Shown here: in pieces, positions 1 through 9,853 of the stretch | How positions within the stretch are numbered: position 1 is the stretch's first letter | Layout: each line of letters opens with the position of its first letter | Assembly (NCBI GenBank): GCA_000697335.1 | Contig: JNEM01008071.1 | Span: forward strand, 1-15,533 | Length of the DNA: 15,533 bases | Origin: Conidiobolus incongruus B7586 | Taxonomy: Eukaryota; Entomophthoromycota; Entomophthoromycetes; Entomophthorales; Conidiobolaceae | Reading direction: 5' to 3' | Program-made: the position numbers and the translations under genes | The notes under the pieces: model-generated | What the model was told of the DNA's origin: nothing | The model's database searches: none | Seen by the model: only the letters and a program-made list of their open reading frames with translations

Positions 1-3000
1 AAAATTTTCAAATATCATAATATTAAAATATATTAAATTATAAATTTTTTAAAAATAAAATTTTATAGATTTAAACTTATTATTTTAATAATAATAAAAT
101 ACAAAATAAAAAATATCTATTTTTTAAAATTTTGAATAGTATTAAAATTATAATAAAAAAAATTAAATTATTAAATCAATAAATAAAGGTGAATTTAAAA
201 AAATAATATAAAAATTAAAAATAATTATAAAAAATGTTTGAAAAAAAGAAATTTTTTCCTTAATATGAATTTAATAAAAAAATAAAAACTAAAAAAATTA
301 TTTATTTTAATATTGAAGTTTTTTATTCAAAAAGTTATAATATAAATAAATCAAATATCAAATAAAAATATATATTTAAAATGATAAATAAAATATAAGT
401 TTGATATAACCTAGTGTATTTTAAAAAATAAATAATAATATAATTATTTCGATAAAATTAAAATTTATATATTTATTTTCCGACTTTTTATAAAAATTAT
501 TTTAATAATTATCTATAATTAATATTAGCAAAAAATTCCAAAATTAAAGTAAATATTGGATTATATAAATATAAAGAAAATTTATTATTAAATTAAAATA
601 AAAGGCTAAAAAAAAGAAATAAAACTCAGAAATAGTTTAAAAAATAATTTATGTTTCATTATAATCTTAAAATATATTTATATAAATATATTTAATTTAA
701 ATGAATCCATAAATTTTTATAAGGTATAATAATTTGAATTAATTTTATCATATATACTGTATAAAGTCGTCAAAAGATTTTGAAAAATAATAATATTGTT
801 ATATTATAGTTATGATTTAAATGAAAATAATATAATCCATTTTAAAATACCATATCGTTGGTTAATAACCGTAAGTTTTATTTCAATTATTATTAAATAT
901 TAGTTATAGTTAAATTAAATAAAAAGATAATCTATAATTAATCTAATAGTTAAAACTGGTATAATAACGATAAAATCAATTTTTAAAATGGTTGAAAAAT
1001 ATTATAGGAAATATATAAAATACTAGTATACATAATATTAACTATAATCTTGTTATTGATAAAAACACCAATCAAAAGTAATAATTAAAAAATTAATGAA
1101 AATTAAGCTTATAGAATTACTAATTTACGTAAATTTTCAAAAATATAAATTTTATTATTATATGAAATAAAAACTAATAAATACTAAATCATTTAATAAT
1201 TCATATAATAATGACAAGTTATACTTTATTTAGTGCTATTTAATAAATAATTTGAAAATTAAATTTTAATATATTATATTTAAATAAAATTAAAAAACAT
1301 GATTAAAAGAACTATATAAATATTTTTTATCTTTTAAGAAGATTGTATTATATTCATAAATATGTATATAAAAAATCTAATGAAAAGAAAATTAATAAAG
1401 CTTACAAAAAATAATATTTAATTATATTCTATCAAAATCAAAATACAAAATACAAAATATTTCAAAGATATATTATTAAATATATAAATATCATTTAATA
1501 TTATTAATGATAATAATCTTCATAATCTATATTAATCTATGTAAATTAATAAATCAATAATAGATGATAATTATAGAAGTAATTCATTAAATAATATTGA
1601 TTCTATATTAGGAAATATATGAATTATTAAAAATAATTTAGATTGATAAAAAAAATAAAACTTAAAAGTAAAATTTGAAAAAAAAACAGGATAAATCTTA
1701 TTATATTTAAAAATATCCTAATATCAGCAAATTTTAAGGTGATAATTATATTGGTAACTATGAAAAAATCAAATTTGAATTTTTTTAATTTAGTTATTTG
1801 AATAAAAATAGTCAAGAGTTAGTAATACTATAATCAAAATAAAAGCTGCAAAAAAATAAATAATATTTATATATTATTTAAAATAATCCTATAAAACTTT
1901 GAAAGTTAAGGTTAAATAAATAATATTTGAACCTTTAGATCCTTTAATATAAAAATATTACTATTAATGATACTTAAGATTAAAAAATAATATCAAAGCT
2001 TATAATAAATAAGCTAAAATAATATTTAACTGAATTAAATTAGATTTTTAATATTTATTTATAATTTTAGAATTTATATATAGGTCATAAAAGGAGTTAA
2101 TTTATATAAAAGAATCAAGTAATCCAATACTTAATTTATAGTTATAGATATAATTAAAAGATAATGGATAAAATAAAAGATATTAATATTCAAGTTTAAT
2201 ATAATATTATAAAACATATATCTTTATTCAAAGATTAATTTATTGATATTATTGTTTTTGGTTTTAAAAATTGAATTAAATTAATATTATTATTAATTAT
2301 CCATTATTATATTAAAAATTTAACAAAATTATAAAAAAATATTATAAAAAATAATTATAAATCGAATTAAAATCAAAAATAATACGTATGCTATAATTTC
2401 AACATTTGAGTAATCTATTATTATTAAAATTTATCCTTTAACTCATAATAGTACTAGCTATTTAGTATCCGAACTTTTATTTATAAAAAACTCATAATCA
2501 ATTTGTTTATTGTTTCTCTTAATAATATCAAGATTAATTTCAAGAAGAATATACAATAATAGTAGCTATTTTATAAACTCAGTTAACCAAAATATAACTC
2601 TTATCAAAAGATAATAACCTCCTTATTAAAAGTTTAAAATAAATTCATAAAGTACTAGCCTATATTGGATATTAATATTATTCAAAGACTAAAATCACCA
2701 TAGATTTTCTAAGTTATATTAGTCTTTTAAATAATAGATAATTATATTAAATATAGTTTTATAAATTTAAATTATTTCATAATAAAAAACATTTTTCTTT
2801 GATTTAAAGGAAATAAATAATTCGATTTGACATAAAAGTTATTTTTTCATAATATTATATTTTTTTTCTATTAAAGACTATTAATAGATATAAATTAGTT
2901 TTGTTAATTAGGTTTAATTAATATATAAATTATTTTGGCTTTAATATGAAGTAACTTATTAGTCAAATATAGCAGTCATATTTTCGTATATAATAAATAA

Positions 3001-3530
3001 TCTATTAAGTGAGTTCAATAGGATATTATTGTAGTTTTTTTAAATATTAAAATAATTTATAAAAATAACAAGGAAATATAGTAAATATATATTAAAAAAG
3101 CTTTGACTAAGAAAGATTATTAATTATATATTAGTCTTAAATAATATTATTCAGATATAATTTATTTAATCTAACCTTATTAATAATAAACAAATAAAAA
3201 CTAATATAAGTAAAATTTAATATAGTCAAGATTAACTTAATATAAAGAATTTCTAAAATATAATATTATTCTTAAGATTTGTTAATTATTTAAAATAATT
3301 TATTAAATAACCTTTTTAAATAGATTAAATTTTAACTAATTCAACTCAAACTAATGATATTTTGGACTTAAATAAGTCAAAAATTATTTTCCTTTATATA
3401 GTAAAAATTATCATTATTTTAAATTTCAAATTTCTTAATTTTGACTTTAAATATATATTATAAATATATATTTTTAGATTTAATATTAATAAAATATTAG
3501 AATTAACAAATATTTATATATTAAATGTAA
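1..3530. other. AT-rich gene desert, no gene recognised
   Basis: Sampled lines hold only about 5-15% G+C, and A/T runs are frequent. All frames are closed at short intervals; the longest ATG frame, a minus-strand one at 1627-1815, encodes only a low-complexity I/F/L/K-rich peptide and is not believable as a gene. I see no tRNA, rRNA or clear terminal repeats. By analogy with the Gypsy remains further right, this may be heavily mutated mobile DNA, or centromere-like or isochore DNA. That is inference; within this stretch I could not recognise any element. Confidence 0.7.
1439..1459. repeat. Short tandem repeat, 7-nt unit x3
   Basis: Three consecutive CAAAATA units, preceded by a near copy. 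It is a small satellite-like slip repeat in AT-rich DNA with no apparent function. Confidence 0.7.
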
Positions 3531-3539
3531 GTGTAAAAT

Positions 3540-3790
3540 AAAGCACTATTATTAATCTTGCCTGCATCTTAGAGTAATACTGAGAATCCTGATTTGTTAT
3601 TGTTTAGTATAAATATGTTATTTGATACTTAATAGAACAAGGCCTAACTATTAATTTATTTATTATTATTATTAATTAATACCTTAGTACTGAAGGATTA
3701 AGTTATTATATTCCTAAAGCATTAAGAGACTTACTTCCTCTGCCCTCAATTATTGTTATTCACTTATATTAAGATTAAATCAGGTGTTAA
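3540..3790 (+). mobile_element. Possible Ty3/Gypsy fossil fragment (GC bump in the desert)
   Basis: This stretch is visibly richer in G+C than its surroundings. A plus-frame segment near 3686-3770 contains YYIPKALRDLL, which resembles the segment just before the integrase zinc-binding domain of Gypsy elements (YxPxxLR...H). It could also be the linker before the reverse transcriptase. The piece is broken, old and too short for a firm assignment. If it is integrase, it must come from a different copy than the pol fossil at 4600-5790, because pol order would not allow it there. Confidence 0.25.
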
Positions 3791-4599
3791 TAATTTTTTT
3801 AAAAATATTTAATCATATTATAATATCTATAAAAAGTTTTATCTAGAAATTTATATTAATTGAAAAAATAAAATATTTTAAGAATTAATCAAATAATATC
3901 TCAAACATTAAATATAGTATTTAATATTAAAAAATATATTAAGATAATAATTTTGATTAGTTATATTATCATAAGCTTTTTCAGCTATGATATTCTATTT
4001 TATATTAATAATATTAATATTATTATAGTAATATACTAATATATATAATAAATAGATTATTTAAAAATACTTAAAGAAAAGATTTTTTCTAAGGAAATAA
4101 ATTATAAAATTTATTTATTCAAATTATTAATGGATCAATATATATAAGAGCACCAAACTTTTCATTATATATAACTTTTTTAAATTTTCAAAATTTACAT
4201 AAAAAATTTTTATAAAGATTAATATTTCAACAAAATAACATAATAAATTCAAATTAATTTTAAAATATATATTAAAATAAGTTAGATAAAATATTATATA
4301 TAGCCATATTTTGTTATAAAACGATAATGATTTTAATTCTATTCACAAATATTTTTAATAGTTGAAAGTTAATAAAGTTTTACTAGAGGTCATTATTATT
4401 AAAATATATAATTAATATTTAATGAGATTATAGAAAAATTATTATTTATGTATATAGTTAATAATGCGTTATTTATCCAAATTTTATTATACTTTATAAA
4501 CCATTATGAATAATTAAGGTTTAATAATCAATATATATTAATTACAACAGAATAATTATTATATTAGTTAATAGCTATATCATATAAAGTATAAAATAT

Positions 4600-5790
4600 T
4601 AAATTAATTGTTGAATATATTTATACTTAAATTAATTTGAATTTCGCCCTCTATAAATTTAACATAACTAATAAAAGTCTGTAATTCTATTGTGATATTT
4701 TAAATAATCTGATTAAAATACTTTTAAGAATAATATTAGTTTATATTGGCATATCATTCCTAAGCTAATAGGAAAGTAAAAATATTCAATAGAATATTAT
4801 GTAAATATTTAAAAGAATATTAATTAATCATTTAAAAGATTAAGATTAAAAAAACTAATATAGGTTTATTTATATAGGAAATATTAGCATAATTCAATTA
4901 AACATCGTCTTTTATAATATTATTCAAATCAAGGTTACGAAATTTAAAAAGCTTTGTGATTTTACATTAAATATATATTAAGTTTATATTGTAATTAAAT
5001 TATTGTATGGATTAATAACTTTAATAAAATAATTCTATATTTAAAAAATTATAGTAGCAAAATGATAATTAAATCATCAGATTAAAATACTAAATACAAA
5101 GGGAAGAAAAAAGATGAATTTAAAATAAAATTGTTATTATGTAACTCTAATAATAAGTTTAACACCATTTATATTATATTTCAAAATAAAGTGTATATTA
5201 AAGTAAAAAAAGTATGCTAAAATTATTTATAATAATATGACAAGATTAATATAGTTTAATATTAACAGTCTTATTAATTTTATTTATCATTTAAAAAATA
5301 TTACATAATTTTAAAAAACAATAGTAATAAAAACAAATTAGTTTAATAGAAATAACTGATAAAGAATTTGATTTAAAAGGTAGAAAAATAATGATGTATT
5401 TTAAAAATATCTGATTTTCTTAAATTGATAGTTTAATCTATAATATCCCTGATTTATAATGGCTTTGTCAGTCTATAATTAAAGGATACTCGTTGTTTTT
5501 TCATAAGATTATAACGAAATTCTATATTATTTATTAAATCAACTATTTAAATCTAGAAGCAATAAAGATATAAAAGTAAGTTTTTATGGATATTTTGCTA
5601 TAATGTCTTAAATATAAGTATTAAGAGATATAGTCCCGATATATTAAAGAGCAATATTAATAAATAATTTACTAAATCATAATTTGAGTACTTTTCTAGC
5701 AATGATTTTTATTTATACAACTAATTATAAAGCATAATAATAGTTTATAAAACATTGACTATAATTAATTCACAATATAATAATTTAAAA
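4600..5790 (+). mobile_element. Ty3/Gypsy retrotransposon pol fossil (RT/RNase H to integrase)
   Basis: Plus-strand translations carry Gypsy pol signatures in the family's normal order and at about the normal spacing. Around 4640-4760 are the residues NNLIKILL and ILVY, as in the RT/RNase H junction (LK..L..API L.YPDF). Around 5453-5510 are FIMALSV and RILVV, as in the start of the integrase core (DFI.gLP.s...ILVVVDR). Around 5630-5740, LRDIV, LLNH and LSTF match the later integrase core. The element is thoroughly broken, with well over ten interruptions, and has drifted to very high AT, so it is old. No LTRs, gag or protease were recognised. The family call rests on motif memory, not on an alignment. 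Confidence 0.5.
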
Positions 5791-5972
5791 TTAAAATAAT
5801 AAGATAATTGTAATTAAAAAAACTTTGTGAAACCTAAATTCCTACTACTTTTTTAAATATTAAATTGACATTATTTTTACACTAATCAAAATGAGAATAT
5901 TCAATTTAATATCAAATGAATTGAGATAACTAATAATTCAAAAAAGCCAATAGGAATTTTTTTTGAATTTAA

Positions 5973-5975
<3 letters not shown>

Positions 5976-6006
<31 letters not shown>
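5976..6006. repeat. (AT)n dinucleotide microsatellite
   Basis: An uninterrupted 31-nt alternating TA tract, about fifteen repeats. It sits between the AT-saturated Gypsy fossil on its left and the less eroded fossil and gene island on its right. It could form a cruciform and is likely length-polymorphic. Confidence 0.95.
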
Positions 6007-6010
<4 letters not shown>

Positions 6011-6129
6011 CTCAAAAATTTTAAATTATTCAAAGGAAGTACTTTGATTTAATACTATATAATTAATATATAATATTTCCTGTTATAAAATTTTGAATTT
6101 TAAATTTAACTAAAATGGTAATCAATATA

Positions 6130-6480
6130 ATATCATACCAGATTCAAGAAGAAACTTAAAGAACTTATTGTGACAGCACCGATATTCTGGAAATAAGAAT
6201 CCCAACATTCATCACTCAAAATACTGCTTATCTGCAGTCACGAATAATACGCCCTAAACGAAAATGAGATGAGGTATAGAAATTTTAAGCAGAGGTATTC
6301 CACCTACTATCTAATTCCCTAGAAATACCTCAGTATTACTGGTAATCATACTTTATATTAGAATTTGAAAAACCCAGATTAGGTAAGTGAATCTCAAATA
6401 TTGGAAAAATTGTTTCGTCATCAAATGGAAATCTATCACTTCATACTCGGAATTGGTAAGGGTTTGGATTTTTTTATATC
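6130..6480 (+). mobile_element. Second Ty3/Gypsy pol fossil fragment
   Basis: G+C rises here to an ordinary gene-island level. A plus-strand segment near 6141-6190 reads LKELIVTAPIF, closely like the Gypsy RT/RNase H junction (LKeLLttAPIL). A segment near 6420-6475 looks like the end of RNase H (a ydf.I.y..GK pattern). The spacing between them is shorter than in intact elements, so it is a damaged, incomplete copy with several interruptions. It lies downstream of an integrase fossil on the same strand, which is the wrong order for one element, so it is a separate insertion. Its lower AT content suggests a younger age or less mutation. No LTRs were seen. Confidence 0.42.
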
Positions 6481-6639
6481 ACCCATAGGTTAAAGCATCT
6501 TTGATATTTAGAAACTTTAGTCTTATTTTCATAAATCAACTTGAATAAATTGAATATTGATTAATTATAGTCAACAAACTCATGACGATCTTTTCTTGAT
6601 TAAATAACAATTTAATTCAAAATTGATCAATTTAATCAC

Positions 6640-6647
6640 TATAAATA
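6640..6647 (+). promoter_or_regulatory. TATA box of the beta-trefoil-like gene
   Basis: TATAAATA lies 66 nt before the ATG at 6713, a normal distance for a core promoter plus a short 5' leader. The 15-mer ATTTAATCACTATAA (6630-6644) that overlaps it recurs exactly upstream of the cysteine-rich gene at 13547-13561. Confidence 0.6.
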
Positions 6648-6712
6648 TCACCTTGCTGAAGTAATTATTCTAAATTTTTATTTGCATTTTAAATTATTTC
6701 AAGTTTATTACA

Positions 6713-7195
6713 ATGTTGAACTTTTCATTAATCCCAAAATTCTTTATATTGACATTTTTATCTATCTCCCTATTGGCAATAGATCAAGGTCAATATATTA
6801 TCCAAAGTGCTAGGGATGCCAAATTTGCAGTAGCAATTCCATCAAGTGACAATCCCACATACGCAGTCATTTACACCCAAAGCCAAATAAGCAAACCCCA
6901 AATCCTATGGCAACTCCAAAGTTACAAAGACGGTCACGTTATTTATAACCCCTCTTACAAAAAGTATTTGGGTGTTGATACAGCAGGAATTCTGACGTTG
7001 GTTGCTGAGAGGCCGGAATTTAGTTGGGTTTTTGGCAAGCTTCCTGATAATAGTTTTGTTATAATCGATCCCCTGACAAGAGATCAAATTGGGTACGACA
7101 TTGAAAAGAATGGTGAGAGACTGATGGTGGCTGAGCCTAACGATAAAGAGAACTTTAATTGGACGATGGTACCAGTAAAGGAGATATCAAAGTAA
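6713..7195 (+). CDS. Secreted beta-trefoil (ricin B-like) protein
   Basis: The 160-residue product has a hydrophobic signal peptide (about residues 1-22, cleavage near LLA|IDQ). The mature part begins with QYIIQSA and shows three tryptophans at quasi-repeat positions: W66 (ILWQLQ), W105 (FSWVFG) and W150 (FNWTMV), spaced 39 and 45 residues. The segments after W66 and W105 are similar (VIYNPSYKKYLG and FVIIDPLTRDQIG). This threefold pattern fits a beta-trefoil, as in fungal ricin B-like lectins and in mycocypin- or cospin-type protease inhibitors; the sequence does not decide which. It has no cysteine at all, unusual for an exported protein. A TATA box lies upstream and AATAAA 31 nt after the stop. 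The gene appears intronless, although a consensus GTAAGT overlaps the stop codon. Existence is likely; the fold call is moderate. Confidence 0.82.
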   Translation: MLNFSLIPKFFILTFLSISLLAIDQGQYIIQSARDAKFAVAIPSSDNPTYAVIYTQSQISKPQILWQLQSYKDGHVIYNPSYKKYLGVDTAGILTLVAERPEFSWVFGKLPDNSFVIIDPLTRDQIGYDIEKNGERLMVAEPNDKENFNWTMVPVKEISK

Positions 7196-7225
7196 GTTGT
7201 GTATGATTTTAACTTAATTTTACTT

Positions 7226-7231
7226 AATAAA
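7226..7231 (+). terminator. Polyadenylation signal of the beta-trefoil-like gene
   Basis: AATAAA begins 31 nt after the stop codon at 7193-7195, the expected place for 3'-end formation before the Csm3 gene starts at 7455. Confidence 0.5.
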
Positions 7232-7454
7232 TGAAATCTTATTACTGATAATATTGTTAGTTAATTATATTTCGAATATTTTGTTTAATTTGTCAATCAA
7301 ATAAAATTTGATTTACAATTTGATCAATAGATCCCTTATTTTTATGTAAATTTAATCCCATAATTTAATTTTATAAAACTCCTTAATTTAATTAAATTCC
7401 AAATTAACGCGACTTAATCAAATTTCAATTTAAAATACTATAATTTCAAAATAT

Positions 7455-8353
7455 ATGGATCCTCAATTCGAACTTGAAATCAATAATAACACTAGCAGGC
7501 CTTGGAGCACTGGAGCAGTATTCCCTCAGCTCAACAACAACAAATCGAAGGATATCCAAGGTGAAAATAGCGAGAATTTGGGAGTTAAGACCAGGCGAAG
7601 AATTCATAAGTTGGATACTACACTGTAATTAAATATTATCATTACATATATTATTTTTATTAATATTTCTGACCAGTTTGACCCAATCCAAACAGGGACT
7701 TCCATGGCTTTTTGAAAATGGTCCCAAACTTCATTTTTATGGTGCCAAAAATCCAGTAAATTTAACCTGAACCTCATTTCTATATCTATTAACTCCAATT
7801 TAGCGTAAAGATCTCCGCACCCTTCTATCCCTGTACCAAGTATGGTGTCACCAACTGTACCCCAAGTACAATTTTAGGGACTGTGTGACTCAGGTTGAGA
7901 AGTTGACTAAACAGAATATTATTAAGGTAATTTTGAACTACAGCTGTGACTTTGGTACTGATTGGGAGTTAGCAATACATGAACGGGTGGAAGGAGAATG
8001 GCCATAACAGACCCGCAGATAATGAGGATTCTGAACCTTATGGTATTGATAGATTAAATTTAGATAGTTATTTTCCTATGGATTTTGGCAATACTATAAC
8101 TTTGGATAATCATAGTACGAATTTTGAGGTGGAAGATATTCACAATGATAATTTGTCAATTGATAATAATGAGAATTTACCTCGTCATAATGATATCACA
8201 ACACATGATGAATCTCATCACCGGGAAGAGCAAGATTATCAACTGACAGAGGAGCAATTAGCGATTATTGAAGCAAATCGCAAGAAGGCTTTGGAGCGAT
8301 TGGAGCAGCGTAAGAGGCAGATGCAATTGGAAGAACAAAATCCAGGCGTTTAA
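7455..8353 (+). CDS. CSM3: Csm3/Swi3/TIPIN-family replication fork protection protein, four exons
   Basis: Exons at 7455-7624, 7677-7755, 7804-7926 and 7973-8353 join in frame to 250 residues. The introns are 52, 48 and 46 nt (GTAATT..CAG, GTAAAT..TAG, GTAATT..TAG). An in-frame stop at 7431 and no other nearby ATG fix the start. Residues about 48-135 match the Swi3 domain: HKLD (51-54), GLPWL (64-68), PKLHFYGAKN (73-82), DLRTLL then WCHQLYPKYNF (97-107) and VEKL (114-117). The C-terminal helix LTEEQLAIIEANRKKALERL (215-234) closely resembles human TIPIN [20 protein letters not shown]. Between them lies a linker rich in Asp, Glu, Asn and His. Family role: nuclear partner of Tof1/Swi1/Timeless that stabilises stalled forks and supports S-phase checkpoint signalling. 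The last exon alone would pass for an unknown 124-residue protein. Splicing is inferred, but domain continuity across all three junctions is strong support. Confidence 0.88.
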
Positions 8354-8410
8354 TATATTACCAAATTCAAATAACCAATTTTTATCTATTTTAATATATT
8401 TAATCAATTG

Positions 8411-8438
8411 AATTTACTCTATTAAATTTACTCTATTA
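8411..8438. repeat. 14-nt perfect tandem duplication
   Basis: AATTTACTCTATTA occurs twice head to tail (8411-8424 and 8425-8438), followed by a partial third unit. It starts 58 nt after the Csm3 stop, probably within its 3' UTR or just past it. It looks like a recent slippage event. Confidence 0.9.
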
Positions 8439-9808
8439 AATTTTATTTACATTGAATATCATATAATACAATTATATAATTCATTAATAATTTTTTAAGA
8501 ATAATAATTTTATAAGGGATTATTTGAATTATTTTTTCTTTTATTTATAATTAACAGAGTCATAATATGTATTTTTTTAAAAATTAAACATATTTTAAAT
8601 AATTTACCAATCAATAAATGGTAAGTTTATATAAGTTATCATCTTTATAAATTGCTTATGACCTTTAAATAATTTTACAAGGGTTATGATTAAGCTCTAA
8701 TAATATTGAAATAAATAATTTTTAGAAATTAATTTTTTATTCAAGAATAATGAAAATAAATGTTATATCTATAAATTAAATTATTAATTAAAATAATATT
8801 AAGTATAGAAATATATGTTGTGTGGAATAATAAATATTATAATTTATTTATATTCTATATTTGATGTCTTTAATTTTATGATTAAGCTTAGAAATGAGAA
8901 ATTAAAAAATATCATTTTTTTTTAAACTGCAAATTAAAAACATTAAAATTTATCAATTAAATATTGGTTCCAAAATGGCAACTGAAGCTACCATTCTAGT
9001 TAATAAATCATTTTTCAAAAATCTGATAAAATAGCATTGAAGGCTATTATTGAAAGTAGATTGCTCTTAATTAAGGTTTTTAAAAATAAATTCAATTTAT
9101 GTAAGATAAACAAAATTGTGATTAAAAAAGTTAATAATGAATATTCTTTGCGCAATGCAATGTCATGAATTACTTATTCATTCACTAGATCAAATTCTTC
9201 ATAATATATACAAAGAAACTAAAATTTATTTGTCAGTGCAATAAACAGTTTTGAAAATGAAATTAAACTCTTATATTTCAGCCAAAAATTTGAGAAAATC
9301 CCAATTTTATAAAAATGATCCAATATTAGTAAAACAGATTATTAAGTTGAGAAGTGTTTTAATACAATATTCAATCAATAAAATTTAATATATACATAAT
9401 AAATTAATGATATATTTATATTTTATATGGATTTTACGATATACCTTGTAGTGAATAATTGTCATGTTTGTGTGAATGTAATAACTTGAAAACCATGAAA
9501 AATATAAATACCCTGATATTTGTTAGATCTATTTTCTAACCTTGACATGATTATTATAGATCTTCTGCTACAAAGTTTTTATTTGAGTGGTTTAGAAATT
9601 TGATTAGCTTACCAATAAAATTAGAATGACTCGAATTAATAAAATTTTTTTCAAATTCCATTAATATGAATGATTCTATTTAAATAATATATAAATGTAT
9701 ATCAATTTATCCACTAATAATTACATATCAAAAGATATTAACTCTTTGTTATCACAGATATTATATAAATTTTAATATGATAAAATGAAAATAAATTAAT
9801 AAAATGTT

Positions 9809-9814
9809 TTTATT
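9809..9814 (-). terminator. Polyadenylation signal of the tyrosinase gene
   Basis: TTTATT on the plus strand reads AATAAA on the minus strand, about 40 nt past the tyrosinase stop codon (9856-9854). Confidence 0.5.
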
Positions 9815-9853
9815 TAGTAATTATATCACTAATAAATTAATTAAAATCAAGTT

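Larger units (their letters stand above)
8354..9853. other. AT-rich intergenic region
   Basis: This is the shared 3' flank of the plus-strand Csm3 gene and the minus-strand tyrosinase gene, which converge here. It holds a 14-nt tandem duplication (8411-8438) and the tyrosinase poly(A) signal (9809-9814). Several stop-free plus frames of 35-53 codons crowd into 8975-9390, one starting with an ATG in good context (8975), but they lie in different frames and I recognise no protein. No RNA gene was seen. Confidence 0.6.

Noticed and set aside
1627-1815. 62-residue minus-strand frame rich in Ile, Phe and Leu
   Set aside because: Low-complexity translation of AT-only codons in the desert; no promoter or homology.
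2380-2900. Possible Copia-like retrotransposon remnant on the minus strand
   Set aside because: Only vague resemblance with no distinctive motif; not enough to name a family.
6905-7087. 60-residue minus-strand open frame
   Set aside because: Antisense shadow of the trefoil-like gene.
7455-7520. N-terminal RPWSTG resembling the start of a PLAC8 domain
   Set aside because: The cysteine-rich PLAC8 core does not follow; the spliced protein matches Swi3/TIPIN instead.
7604-7798. 64-residue minus-strand open frame
   Set aside because: It is antisense to exon 2 and two introns of the Csm3 gene and shows no family features.
8975-9390. Cluster of stop-free plus frames, one starting at a good ATG
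   Set aside because: Frames of this length are expected by chance at this base composition, they do not share one frame, candidate introns between them did not restore continuity, and no family was recognised.
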